Shown: positions 17,499 through 25,867 of the stretch, piece by piece
How the letters are laid out: every line of letters starts with the position of its first letter
Position numbering within the stretch: position 1 is the stretch's first letter
From: an uncultured Eubacteriales bacterium
Lineage (GTDB): Bacteria; Bacillota; Clostridia; Oscillospirales; Acutalibacteraceae
Assembly (NCBI GenBank): GCA_934630515.1
Contig: CAKTVV010000002.1
Location: 62,001-126,000, forward strand
Reading direction: 5' to 3'
Length of the DNA: 64,000 nt
Position numbers and translations under genes: made by a program
The notes under the pieces: model-generated
Databases searched by the model: none
Told to the model about the DNA's origin: nothing
Seen by the model: only the letters and a program-made list of their open reading frames with translations

Positions 17499-17880
17499 GC
17501 GCCGGAGAAAAATTTTTGTCCACGAGATGTCGGCGGCGCCGGTCGTCTGCGGATGCGGCACTCTGCCGGTGTGCATTTTTGGTTCGCTTACAGCAGATTC
17601 TGCCGAGGAATCACTTCCCAGCGCAAATGCCCCACCTTTTGCCACTGTAGGTGAGCGTGCCAAGCGGCTCATAGTGTAGGTCAAATGCCGCTACTGGCAC
17701 TTCAAAACACCTGCGCACTCGTCCCGAGCCGGTTGGCTGCCGCTGTCAGGATTAGGCACCTCTCTCCATACGCCCCGTGACTTTGCAAAACAGCTTCGTA
17801 TTCCTCGTTTCTCCCCGTTGACCATTCCACCTGCTCGGGCATACCGTATTGCCGGTATGGCACTGTTTTTCCGATTTTCA
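17499..17880. other. Intergenic region with a long hairpin, no supported gene
   Basis: About 380 bp between divergent promoters. An inverted repeat pairs GTGCCAAGCGGC (17657-17668) with GCCGCTACTGGCAC (17687-17700). A 61-codon minus-strand frame (17702-17887) reads smoothly but has no ribosome site and overlaps the plus-strand promoter, so it is not called. Confidence 0.4.
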
Positions 17881-17909
17881 TAGACAATTTGGCTTAATTT
17901 TATTACAAT
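17881..17909 (+). promoter_or_regulatory. Candidate promoter for the nuclease gene
   Basis: TAGACA (17881-17886), 17-bp spacer, TACAAT (17904-17909). It is the only plausible pair upstream of the gene at 18047. Confidence 0.5.
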
Positions 17910-17940
17910 TAAAGTCAAAAGAAATAGGTTTGACACTACC

Positions 17941-18039
17941 GATCGTATCCGTGTTTTGCGGGAGCAACAGGGGCTTTCGCAGCAGGGGACGGTTCATACC
18001 GTTGGGATTTCAAGACAGCAGTATAAATCAGAGAGGGGT
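17941..18039 (+). pseudogene. Remnant of an XRE-type helix-turn-helix gene
   Basis: One frame reads DRIRVLREQQGLSQQ then VGISRQQYKSERG, which matches the first helix and recognition helix of an XRE/Cro HTH, with altered spacing between them. No start codon or ribosome site precedes it, and the rest of the frame is not protein-like. It lies just before the nuclease ATG, in another frame. It is short, so chance similarity is possible. Confidence 0.3.
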
Positions 18040-18046
18040 TTTGCGT

Positions 18047-19252
18047 ATGTTTATCAGCTTAGGCAGCTTTCTCGGCAGATCCAAGCAGCGTCTTGGGCTT
18101 GGCATCCGTATCACCAAAAAGAATGTCTGGTGGATGCTCCTTTTCGCCATGTTCTACGGTATTTTTATGATGGCATGGTACATGATCCTCATTTGTGCGT
18201 GGCTGGTCTATGCTGTGTTTTACGGTCTGTATGCGCTGATCCGCTCACTTACCGGGCAGAGCCGCCAGCCGCAAGCGGCTGCCCGCTACGTTCCCGTCAA
18301 CACCGCCTCACCGGTGTTCCCAGCCAATGCGGTAACGCAAAAGGGACACAGCGTGGTCGCTTTCCCGGACAACTTCACGGTGGTCGATGTGGAAACGACG
18401 GGGCTTACGCCGGAGCAGGACGATATCATCGAGGTTGCCGCTCTGCGGGTGCGGAATAACGAAGTGGTGGATACCTTTTCGTCGCTGGTGCAGCTGCAGA
18501 CCCATACATTCTTAGATAAAGCCGTCATAGATATGACCGGCATCACCTTTGCCACGCTCTCCACTGCGCCGCCGGCCGCACAGGTCTTCCCCGCCGTGCG
18601 GAATTTCATCGGCGCCGATATCGTCGTCGGGCACAACGCCCGCTTTGATGTGGATTTTCTGCACGATAAATTCATGAGGACGATGCGGGTCCCCTTTCCC
18701 AATAATCATGTGGACACACTGGATATTTCCCGTAAAGTGTTCCCGGAGCTGCGGCGGCACCGTCTAAAAGATATGGCAACCAAGATCGGCTATACGCCGG
18801 AGGCAAGTCACCGGGCGCTGGCGGATTGCCGGACGACGCTTGCGTGCTACTACGCTCTGCGGAGGCGGGTATGGCAGACGGTGGGGATCGACGAATTTGT
18901 TGACCGCTGCGCTAAAAGCAAATTCTACACCGTCCCCCGGGACAAGGTGGATCTGCGGCTGATCACGCCCAGAACGGACACCTTCGACGAAAGCCACCCG
19001 CTCTTTGGAAAACGGTGCGTGTTCACGGGAACACTGGAAAGGATGGTGCGCATCGATGCCGCACAGGCCGTTGTGGACCTCGGCGGCTTCTGCGACAATA
19101 ACGTTACGAAGAAAACGAACCTCTTGATCGTTGGCAGAGCCGTCACAGACGGCAAAACCGGCAAGCAGAAAAAAGCCGAAGAATACAAGCAGCAGGGTGT
19201 GGAAATTGAGATCATCACAGAGAACACCTTTTATGACATGCTGAAAAAGTGA
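18047..19252 (+). CDS. Membrane-anchored DEDDh exonuclease with C-terminal BRCT domain
   Basis: 401 residues. Residues about 28-63 are a long hydrophobic stretch rich in W, M and F, probably one long or two short membrane segments. From about residue 108 comes a DnaQ/RNase T-like 3'-5' exonuclease: ExoI FTVVDVETTGL, ExoII GHNARFDVDF, ExoIII HRALADC, giving all DEDDh residues. From about residue 320 a BRCT domain (GKRCVFTGTLERM, DLGGFCDNNVTKKTNLLIVG) resembles that of DNA ligase. The ATG at 18047 has GAGAGGGG upstream. DnaQ-BRCT proteins are common in Firmicutes; the N-terminal membrane anchor is less usual. A role in DNA or nucleotide processing at the membrane is inferred. Confidence 0.85.
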   Translation: MFISLGSFLGRSKQRLGLGIRITKKNVWWMLLFAMFYGIFMMAWYMILICAWLVYAVFYGLYALIRSLTGQSRQPQAAARYVPVNTASPVFPANAVTQKGHSVVAFPDNFTVVDVETTGLTPEQDDIIEVAALRVRNNEVVDTFSSLVQLQTHTFLDKAVIDMTGITFATLSTAPPAAQVFPAVRNFIGADIVVGHNARFDVDFLHDKFMRTMRVPFPNNHVDTLDISRKVFPELRRHRLKDMATKIGYTPEASHRALADCRTTLACYYALRRRVWQTVGIDEFVDRCAKSKFYTVPRDKVDLRLITPRTDTFDESHPLFGKRCVFTGTLERMVRIDAAQAVVDLGGFCDNNVTKKTNLLIVGRAVTDGKTGKQKKAEEYKQQGVEIEIITENTFYDMLKK

Positions 19253-19300
19253 GCTGTAAATGTGAATAATCTTCACATACAAGACTTAGGAGGTAATCAT

Positions 19301-19408
19301 ATGCCCCGGCGCAAGCCAGCCAAACGGGAAAACGGCTGCGGAACCGTCTATAAACACAAGGTATATACGGGGCGGTTGCTACGGGGTTGCTACGTATTTT
19401 CACAATGA
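19301..19408 (+). pseudogene. N-terminal stub of a tyrosine integrase
   Basis: A 35-codon frame with a perfect AGGAGG begins MPRRKPAKRENGCGTVYK, which resembles the start of Tn916-type tyrosine recombinases. It then runs into a short unrelated tail with a GGTTGCTACGG repeat and stops. The catalytic domain is gone. It lies 50 bp from tRNA-Lys, a common integration target, so it looks like the scar of an excised or deleted element. Confidence 0.5.
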
Positions 19409-19412
19409 AAGA

Positions 19413-19453
19413 CAAAAGGAAAAGCCTTGAAACCCAGTAGTTTCAAGGCTTTT
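19413..19453 (-). terminator. Terminator after tRNA-Lys
   Basis: Perfect 14-bp stem AAAAGCCTTGAAAC / GTTTCAAGGCTTTT (19420-19433, 19440-19453), with a further T-rich tract on the minus strand. Confidence 0.85.
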
Positions 19454-19456
19454 CGC

Positions 19457-19532
19457 TGGTGATCCATCGGGGATTCGAACCCCGGACACCTTGATTAAAA
19501 GTCAAGTGCTCTGCCAACTGAGCTAATGGATC
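19457..19532 (-). tRNA. tRNA-Lys (anticodon UUU)
   Basis: A 76-nt cloverleaf including encoded CCA. The acceptor stem GATCCAT pairs with ATGGATC; the D arm is AGCTCAGTTGGCAGAGC; the anticodon loop is CTTTTAA; the T arm has GGTTCGAATCC. The anticodon TTT gives lysine. Confidence 0.98.
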
Positions 19533-19671
19533 GAATACATATTTTTACAAGCGCTTATCTATTATATCCAACCATTCTCTAAATGTCAACTATTTTTTCA
19601 AAAACCTCGACTTTTATCCTACGCCGAAATATACCGACACAGCCGCCCATTTTCGCCTATCGGCAAGAGAT

Positions 19672-19699
19672 CCGATCCCGGCAGAATTGCCGGGATCGG
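19672..19699 (-). terminator. Hairpin after rhaA, probable terminator
   Basis: A 12-bp perfect stem CCGATCCCGGCA / TGCCGGGATCGG with a four-base loop lies 45 bp after the rhaA stop. No clear T run follows on the minus strand, so function is less certain. 19533-19671 shows no gene. Confidence 0.5.
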
Positions 19700-19743
19700 G
19701 TCTGCATACGATACAGTCAGCCTGCCGCCATGCGCACAGGCGC

Positions 19744-20979
19744 TCAGCGCTTGCTCAGCACCTCGGCCTCATACTTCTTGACCTCGGTGTAATAGTCGGC
19801 CTTCACACCGCAGCGGCGCAGGTACTCCGCCCACACATCGCCAAAGGGCATGGTCTTCAGCTCCTCCTGCACCACCATCAGCTGGGTGCCGTCGGCGGCA
19901 TCCTGCATGGCTTTCATCGCCGTATGGGGCTGGAGCAGCGCATTCAGCAGTGCCTTATGCACGCTGCGCACACCGGTGACCCAAGCGGAGATCCGGTTGA
20001 TGGAGGCATCGAAATAGTCGGTGGCAATGAACACCCGGTCGAGGGCGTCATGAGCGACGATCTCCTTGGCGATCTCCTTGGTCTCATCGTCGAACAGCAC
20101 CACATGGTCGCTGTCCCAGCGCACGGGGCGGGTGATGTGCAGGGCGATCTTCTCGTTGAACAGCAGCAGCGCCGAGATCTTATCCGACACCACCTCGGTG
20201 GGATGATAGTGACCGTTGTCCATCAGCGGGGTGATCCCGTTGCGGTTCACATAGCTCAGGCAGAACTCCGCCGAGCCAACAGTGTAGCTCTCCATGCCGA
20301 TGCCGAACACCTTGGACTCCAGCGTCACATACACCTTGGACTTATCATAGGGGATGGACAGGATCTCATCCAGCGACTTCTTGAACCGGGCACGGGGTCC
20401 CAGCCGGTCGGCGGGGATATCCTTATAGCCGTCGGGGATCCAAATGTTCAGCACGCAGGGCTCGCCGGTCTCGTTGGCGAAATACTCGGCGATCTCCACG
20501 CAGCGCTTGCCGTGCTCCACCCAGAAGTGGCGCACCGTCTCGTCGGGAGAGGACAGCGTCAGGTTATCCTTCACCATCGAGTGAGAGAAGAAGGTGGGGT
20601 TGAAATCCAGACCCATGTGACGGTCCTTGGCGAATTTCACCCACTTTTCAAACTGCTTCGGGCTGATCTTGTCCCGATCCACAAAGCCGTCGTCCATCAG
20701 GGCGTAGCAGGCATGAAGATTCAGCTTCTTCTTGCCGGGCATGAGCGAGAACGCCTCGTCGATGTCCGCCATCAGCTGCTCGGGGGTGGTGGCCTTGCCG
20801 GGATAGTTGCCGGTGGTCTGGATACCGCCGGACAGCTCGCCGGGGTTATCAAAGCCCATCACGTCATCCCCCTGCCAGCAGTGCACCGACACGGTTACGT
20901 TCTGCAGAGTCTCCAGAGCCTTTTCGGCGTCCACGCCGATGGCCGCATACATTTGTTTTGCTTCGTCAAAACGACTCAT
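19744..20979 (-). CDS. rhaA: L-rhamnose isomerase
   Basis: A 411-residue cytoplasmic metalloenzyme converting L-rhamnose to L-rhamnulose. Recognisable family blocks are VSVHCWQGDDV, NLHACYA, MGLDFNPTFFSH, NIWIPDGYKD, TLESKVFGIG, LMDNGHYHPTE and HITRPVRWDSDHVV, which hold the metal ligands. The start at 20979 (MSRFDEAK) has GGAGG 8 bp upstream; an in-frame upstream start lacks one. It is the second gene after the GH78 rhamnosidase, 19 bp apart. No rhamnulokinase or aldolase gene is in the window, so the rest of the route must lie elsewhere. Confidence 0.97.
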   Translation of the reverse strand: MSRFDEAKQMYAAIGVDAEKALETLQNVTVSVHCWQGDDVMGFDNPGELSGGIQTTGNYPGKATTPEQLMADIDEAFSLMPGKKKLNLHACYALMDDGFVDRDKISPKQFEKWVKFAKDRHMGLDFNPTFFSHSMVKDNLTLSSPDETVRHFWVEHGKRCVEIAEYFANETGEPCVLNIWIPDGYKDIPADRLGPRARFKKSLDEILSIPYDKSKVYVTLESKVFGIGMESYTVGSAEFCLSYVNRNGITPLMDNGHYHPTEVVSDKISALLLFNEKIALHITRPVRWDSDHVVLFDDETKEIAKEIVAHDALDRVFIATDYFDASINRISAWVTGVRSVHKALLNALLQPHTAMKAMQDAADGTQLMVVQEELKTMPFGDVWAEYLRRCGVKADYYTEVKKYEAEVLSKR

Positions 20980-20998
20980 CTTTCGTTCCTCCAATAGT

Positions 20999-22678
20999 TT
21001 AATATGTATCATCCACGGACACGGTAATGTCCGATGGTGCCGTATAGGTGGTGCGCACGCCGGTCTCCGTGCGCTCGCAGCGGACGCTCAGCACGCTGCC
21101 GTCGGGCAGCGGGTAGGTCCCCTCCGCCCAGTCCAGATCGCCCAGCGAGGGGGTCAGCCGGATCCGCTTGCCGCCGGGGGTCTCAAAACGGATTCCCAGC
21201 ACCGTCTCCATGAGGAACGGCACCGGTCCGCTCGCCCAGCCGTGGCACAGACTGTGCCGGAAATTCCGGTAGCAATAGCCGCCGAAATCCCCGTGGATGT
21301 CCCGCTCCCCCTCCCGGGGCAGCCGGTCGATGGGGCTGGAGCCCTCCATCCACTCGGTGTGGAAATCCTCCCAGAAGGTGGTGGCGCCCATATCCAGCAT
21401 ACCGCCGTAGTAGGAGCGCAGCGCCGCCAGAGCCGCCGGGGTGCCGGCGGTCTGCGCCAGCGCCGTCAGCAGATAAAAGCTCATAAAGGTGGAAAAGCCC
21501 TTGTCGCCGTCGGCGGTCAGCTGCCGGGCGGTATCCTCCGCCGAGGCCATCCCCGCCAGATACAGCATCGCCACCGTAGGCTTATAGCCGCAGCCATCCA
21601 TGGGATGCCGCCGCAGCCGGGTCAGCGCCTCACCCACCAGCGCCAGACAGCCGTCATCCTCCTCCGGCCACAGGCGCAGCAACTCCCGGGCGGATCCCAG
21701 CGCCAGGATCGCCAGCGCATGGTCGCCGTCCTCCGCCGCCTTCGATCCGGCGGACGGCCAGTCGAGGAAATATCCATCCAGCTTGAGGAAGCCGGTCTCA
21801 TCCACCAGTCCGGCGATGTGCCGGGACAGCCCCCGGATATACTCCCGGTGCTTGGCGGGGTAGGCGGCGTTGCCGGTATAGTGATACCAATCCCGCAGGA
21901 TACACAGCCACCACAGCGAATAGGCAGGCATATCGTTCATCCACCGGGGCAGGGGAGTGGTCGCCACCACATCGTCCAGACTGTCCTCCAGTACCTCCTG
22001 ATAGCCAAACGCCGTACGGATGGTGAGCATCTCCGGATGGGAATCCCCGATCCAGATGAGCCGATCCCGCTTGACACCGTCCCACAGGTGGTGCTGCATA
22101 CACAGCAGGCAGGTGTATACGGAGGTGTCGAAAATATCGTTGATACGGGGGTCGCTGCAGCGGAACGTCCCCTTTTGAGGCATATCCCGCAGCACGCTCA
22201 CCGCCAGCACACCGGACAGCAGCAGCTCCGCCTCCGGCTCCTGCAGCTCGATATACACGAACCGGAACCCGGTCTGTCCCCATTCCTGATCGCTCATGGC
22301 GGGCACCGGCACCACAAAATCCCGGACAGCGTGATCGTTGCCGGCGTTCTTCACCCCCAGCGGGGTCATCGCCTCGCTGGCGGACTCGCCGAACCGTAGC
22401 CGCACGGCGGGATAGGTTGCGCCCGGTGTAGCGGCGCACAGCAGGCGCACGCCCCCCTGCAGCTCCCGTCCGAAATCCAGCAGGATGCCCGCTCTTTCGG
22501 CGGTACCCCGGTTATCCAGAGTCACGGTCTCCGGCTCGGTCACATGGATCTGCAGCGGCGTATCCGTCAGCAGCACCGGAGCGTTTCGTACCTGCCCCAC
22601 GGTATGTACAATGCGCACCGGGCGCAGAAACGTGCGGGTTCGTTCGTCCACGGCGACGGGACGGGTGGTCGGCATCAT
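20999..22678 (-). CDS. Alpha-L-rhamnosidase (GH78)
   Basis: A 559-residue (alpha/alpha)6-barrel glycosidase releasing L-rhamnose. The signature DGVKRDRLIWIGDSHPE carries the family's acidic general-acid region, and FWEDFHTEWMEGSSP and SLCHGWASGPV are typical of the barrel's active site. It is shorter than many GH78 enzymes and lacks a large N-terminal beta-domain and a signal peptide, so it is likely cytoplasmic and acts on short rhamnosides. The ATG at 22678 has GGAGG upstream. It is followed by rhaA in one operon. Confidence 0.92.
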   Translation of the reverse strand: MMPTTRPVAVDERTRTFLRPVRIVHTVGQVRNAPVLLTDTPLQIHVTEPETVTLDNRGTAERAGILLDFGRELQGGVRLLCAATPGATYPAVRLRFGESASEAMTPLGVKNAGNDHAVRDFVVPVPAMSDQEWGQTGFRFVYIELQEPEAELLLSGVLAVSVLRDMPQKGTFRCSDPRINDIFDTSVYTCLLCMQHHLWDGVKRDRLIWIGDSHPEMLTIRTAFGYQEVLEDSLDDVVATTPLPRWMNDMPAYSLWWLCILRDWYHYTGNAAYPAKHREYIRGLSRHIAGLVDETGFLKLDGYFLDWPSAGSKAAEDGDHALAILALGSARELLRLWPEEDDGCLALVGEALTRLRRHPMDGCGYKPTVAMLYLAGMASAEDTARQLTADGDKGFSTFMSFYLLTALAQTAGTPAALAALRSYYGGMLDMGATTFWEDFHTEWMEGSSPIDRLPREGERDIHGDFGGYCYRNFRHSLCHGWASGPVPFLMETVLGIRFETPGGKRIRLTPSLGDLDWAEGTYPLPDGSVLSVRCERTETGVRTTYTAPSDITVSVDDTY

Positions 22679-22718
22679 CGGCAAGGTCCTCCGTATCGGT
22701 ACAGATTTATGTCCCTAT

Positions 22719-22748
22719 ATTATACGGCATATACCGGTGAAACGTCAA
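22719..22748 (-). promoter_or_regulatory. Promoter of the rhamnosidase-rhaA operon
   Basis: TTGACG (22743-22748), 18-bp spacer, TATAAT (22719-22724) on the minus strand. The AraC gene ends just upstream, so the operon has its own promoter and the regulator probably binds close by. Confidence 0.75.
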
Positions 22749-22811
22749 TATGAAAAATTGCACGATTTTTCAATTTTTCTGCAACATTTTCCATCGGCGG
22801 CACTTTCGCCG

Positions 22812-23675
22812 TCAGTTGACCCACTGACGGCGGTATTCGCTGGGGGAGATCCCCTCCAGCTGCCGGAACATCCGGGAAAAATAGTACGGCTCCCGGAAGC
22901 CGGTCTCCGCACCGATGGATTCCACGCTGCGGTCAGTGAACCGCAGCAGCTGCTTCGCCCGGGTGATGCGCCGCTGCAGCACATAGGCGGTCATGGAGCA
23001 GCCGTATTCTCGACGGAACAGGCGGGTCAGATAGTATTTGTTCACGAAGAAGCGAGCCGCCAGCGTCTCCAGCTCCACCCGCTCGGTGAAATGTGCGTCC
23101 AGATACGCCCGCACCTGCGCCGCCAGCCCCGGCGGCGTCCCCCGGTGATGCTCCCCCGACCGGCCGCTCTGGGCGAGGATATCCGCCAGCAGCCCGGTCA
23201 GAGCTTCGCACAGGTGCATATCCCGCACATATTCCCCCGAGCCCGCCTGCCGGAACAGCGCATCCAGCCGCCGGGTAAACGTCTGGGGCTGGACGGCGTG
23301 GAACCAGGGGCGCCCGCAGCGCTCGGTATATTTTTCGTAAATGCCGGGCATATTGGCGCCGTCAAAGTGCACCCACTGCAGCGTCCAGCGATCGGCAGAG
23401 CTGGTATGGGAATACGGCTCCCGGCAGTCGATGAAAAAGCAATCCCCTGCAACCAGTGCACTGCTCTCCCGACGATAGGTAACACTGCCGCTGCCGGACA
23501 CCACCACCATAAACAGATAGGAATCCAAGTAGCGGCGGCGACTGGTATGGGGCTCTCCGGCGGTAAGGGTACCGGTTTCCTGCAGATACAGCAGGTTATC
23601 CCGGGCAAATGCCGTGGGGGTATACAGCCGCCGGCGGCTCTCCACGCCGGCACCGGAAAACAGCAGCTCTTCCAT
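22812..23675 (-). CDS. AraC-family regulator of rhamnose genes
   Basis: A 287-residue regulator with an N-terminal cupin sugar-binding domain (about residues 20-160; VAGDCFFIDCREPYSH) and two C-terminal helix-turn-helix motifs (LAARFFVNKYYLTRLFRREYG; SIGAETGFREPYYFSRMFRQ). It lies immediately upstream of the GH78-rhaA operon in the same direction, which suggests rhamnose-dependent activation like RhaS/RhaR. GGGAGG stands 8 bp before the ATG. Effector identity is inferred from neighbours. Confidence 0.9.
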   Translation of the reverse strand: MEELLFSGAGVESRRRLYTPTAFARDNLLYLQETGTLTAGEPHTSRRRYLDSYLFMVVVSGSGSVTYRRESSALVAGDCFFIDCREPYSHTSSADRWTLQWVHFDGANMPGIYEKYTERCGRPWFHAVQPQTFTRRLDALFRQAGSGEYVRDMHLCEALTGLLADILAQSGRSGEHHRGTPPGLAAQVRAYLDAHFTERVELETLAARFFVNKYYLTRLFRREYGCSMTAYVLQRRITRAKQLLRFTDRSVESIGAETGFREPYYFSRMFRQLEGISPSEYRRQWVN

Positions 23676-23695
23676 TCCATCATCCTCCCGTGATC

Positions 23696-23724
23696 ATCTT
23701 ATCATCCGGCGTGTAAAAAGTCAA
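23696..23724 (-). promoter_or_regulatory. Promoter of the AraC gene
   Basis: TTGACT (23719-23724), 17-bp spacer, TAAGAT (23696-23701) on the minus strand, 20 bp upstream of the ATG. Confidence 0.65.
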
Positions 23725-23754
23725 TATACTGCAAGCATGCAGCAATCCGCTCCA

Positions 23755-23783
23755 TTTCATTTCGGCACCGCCGCCGGTAGAAT
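23755..23783 (+). promoter_or_regulatory. Weak candidate promoter of the GDP-fucose operon
   Basis: TTTCAT (23755-23760), 17-bp spacer, TAGAAT (23778-23783). Only the -10 is convincing; it is the best pair seen upstream of gmd. Confidence 0.35.
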
Positions 23784-23842
23784 AAACAGGGTTGTGTTTT
23801 TTTGACGGAACCGATCGTACAGAAAAGAGGCATCCAATCGAT

Positions 23843-24901
23843 ATGAAAAAAGCACTCATCACCGGCATCACCGGACAGGACGGCAGCTTTCTGGCAGAGC
23901 TTCTGCTGGAAAAGGGCTATGCGGTGCACGGCATCGTCCGCCGCTCCTCCTCCTCCAACACCGGGCGCATCGACCACCTGCTGGCGCAGCAGACGGTGCA
24001 GCTCCACGACGGCGATCTGACCGACGCCACCTCGCTCATCCGCATTCTGAATGAGGTGCGCCCGGACGAGATCTATAATCTGGCGGCGCAGAGTCATGTG
24101 CAGGTATCCTTTGCTGCGCCGGAATACTCCGGCGACGTGGATGCGCTGGGGGTGCTGCGCATTCTGGAGGGAGTACGGCTGCTGCATCTGGAGCAATCCT
24201 GCCGCATCTATCAGGCGTCCACCTCCGAGCTGTACGGCAAGGTGGAGGAAAGCCCCCAGCGGGAGACCACGCCCTTCCACCCCTACAGCCCCTATGCCAT
24301 CGCCAAGCAGTACGCCTACTGGATGGTGAAGGAATACCGGGAAGCATACGAAATGTTCGCCGCCAACGGCATTTTGTTCAACCATGAATCCGAGCGCCGG
24401 GGAGAAAGCTTCGTCACCCGGAAGATCACGCTGGCGGCAGGGCGCATCGCCGAGGGGCTGCAGGAGCATCTGGAGCTGGGCAACCTGGATTCTCTGCGGG
24501 ATTGGGGCTTTGCGGGGGACTATGTGGACTGTATGTGGCGCATTCTCCAACAGCCGACAGCGGACGATTTCGTCATCGCCACCGGTGAGCAGCACTCGGT
24601 GCGGGATTTTACCGTCCGTGCCTTTGCGGAGAACGGGATCACCCTGCGTTTCGAGGGCAGCGGAGTCGAGGAAAAGGGCTATGACGCCGCCACCGGCAAA
24701 ATGCGGGTGTGCGTCAATCCCGTCTGGTTCCGTCCCACCGATGTGGACGATCTGTGGGGCGATCCCGCCAAGGCCCGGTCCGTTCTGGGCTGGGATCCGC
24801 AGAAGACCTCCTACGCAGCGCTTATCCGCCGGATGGCGCAGCACGACCGGGCACTAGCACGCCGGGAACGGGCTCTGCGGGACGCCGGCATCACACAGTA
24901 A
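23843..24901 (+). CDS. gmd: GDP-mannose 4,6-dehydratase
   Basis: A 352-residue extended short-chain dehydrogenase making GDP-4-keto-6-deoxymannose. The NADP motif is ITGITGQDGSF; the catalytic set is S-T-S-E in ASTSELYGKV and Y-x3-K in YSPYAIAKQYAYW; the substrate block FNHESERRGESFVTRKI is typical of GMD. The start at 23843 is chosen over in-frame upstream codons because the Rossmann motif then begins at residue 5. First gene of a gmd-fcl-manC operon. Confidence 0.97.
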   Translation: MKKALITGITGQDGSFLAELLLEKGYAVHGIVRRSSSSNTGRIDHLLAQQTVQLHDGDLTDATSLIRILNEVRPDEIYNLAAQSHVQVSFAAPEYSGDVDALGVLRILEGVRLLHLEQSCRIYQASTSELYGKVEESPQRETTPFHPYSPYAIAKQYAYWMVKEYREAYEMFAANGILFNHESERRGESFVTRKITLAAGRIAEGLQEHLELGNLDSLRDWGFAGDYVDCMWRILQQPTADDFVIATGEQHSVRDFTVRAFAENGITLRFEGSGVEEKGYDAATGKMRVCVNPVWFRPTDVDDLWGDPAKARSVLGWDPQKTSYAALIRRMAQHDRALARRERALRDAGITQ

Positions 24902-24916
24902 GGAGGGACAGACACG

Positions 24917-25861
24917 ATGATGGACAAGCAGGCAAAAATTTACGTCGCCGGACATGAGGGCATGGTCGGCTCCGCCATTGTGCGGGAGCTGGAGCGGCAG
25001 GGCTACACCCGGCGGATCACCCGCACCCATGCGGAGCTGGATCTGTGCCGGCAGGAGGCGGTGGAGGCATTCTTCGCCGCCGAAAAACCGGAATATGTAT
25101 TTCTCGCCGCCGCCAAGGTAGGCGGCATCGTCGCCAACCGGGAGGCACCGGCGGATTTTCTGTATGACAACCTGATGCTGGAGCTGAACGTCCTGCACGC
25201 CGCCTGGAAAAACGGCTGCAAAAAGCTGGAGTTTCTCGGTTCCTCCTGCATCTATCCCCGGCTGGCGCCGCAGCCCATGCCGGAAAGCTGCCTGCTCACC
25301 GGGGCGCTGGAGGAAACCAACGAGGCCTATGCGCTGGCGAAGATCGCAGGTCTGAAATACGGCGAATTTCTCAACCGCCAGTACGGCACCGACTTTATCT
25401 CCGTCATGCCCACCAACCTCTACGGAAAAAACGACAACTACCACCCGGAGCATTCCCATGTGCTGCCGGCGCTCATCCGCCGCTTCCATGAGGCCAAGGT
25501 ATCCGGCGCTCCCTATGTGACCTGCTGGGGTGACGGCAGCCCTCTGCGGGAGTTTTTGTATGTGGACGATCTGGCGGAGCTGTGCGTGTTCCTGATGAAC
25601 CATTACAGCGGCGACGAGACCGTTAACGCCGGCACCGGACAGGAGCTGACCGTGCAGGCGCTCACCGAGCTGGTGGCAGAGGTCGTCGGCTATACCGGAG
25701 AGATCCGCTGGGACACCAGCCGCCCCAACGGCACCCCCCGCAAGCTGCTGGACGTGTCCAAGGCAAGCCGGCTGGGCTGGCACTATAAGACCGGGCTGCG
25801 GGAGGGCATCGCTTTGGCATACGATGATTTTCTCCATAACCCCCGGCGGACGGAGAGGTGA
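24917..25861 (+). CDS. fcl: GDP-L-fucose synthase
   Basis: A 314-residue epimerase/reductase converting GDP-4-keto-6-deoxymannose to GDP-L-fucose. Seen: IYVAGHEGMVGSAIVREL (NADP site), LGSSCIYPRLAPQPM with catalytic Ser/Cys, and EAYALAKIAGLKYGE with the Tyr-x3-Lys pair. AAGGAGGG precedes the ATG 15 bp after gmd. The product supplies fucose for surface glycans, consistent with the cps genes at 36277-38471. Confidence 0.97.
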   Translation: MMDKQAKIYVAGHEGMVGSAIVRELERQGYTRRITRTHAELDLCRQEAVEAFFAAEKPEYVFLAAAKVGGIVANREAPADFLYDNLMLELNVLHAAWKNGCKKLEFLGSSCIYPRLAPQPMPESCLLTGALEETNEAYALAKIAGLKYGEFLNRQYGTDFISVMPTNLYGKNDNYHPEHSHVLPALIRRFHEAKVSGAPYVTCWGDGSPLREFLYVDDLAELCVFLMNHYSGDETVNAGTGQELTVQALTELVAEVVGYTGEIRWDTSRPNGTPRKLLDVSKASRLGWHYKTGLREGIALAYDDFLHNPRRTER

Positions 25862-25867
25862 GAGCCG

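Noticed and set aside
17702..17887. A 61-codon minus-strand frame that reads like protein
   Set aside because: No ribosome site, overlaps the likely plus-strand promoter, no family recognised.
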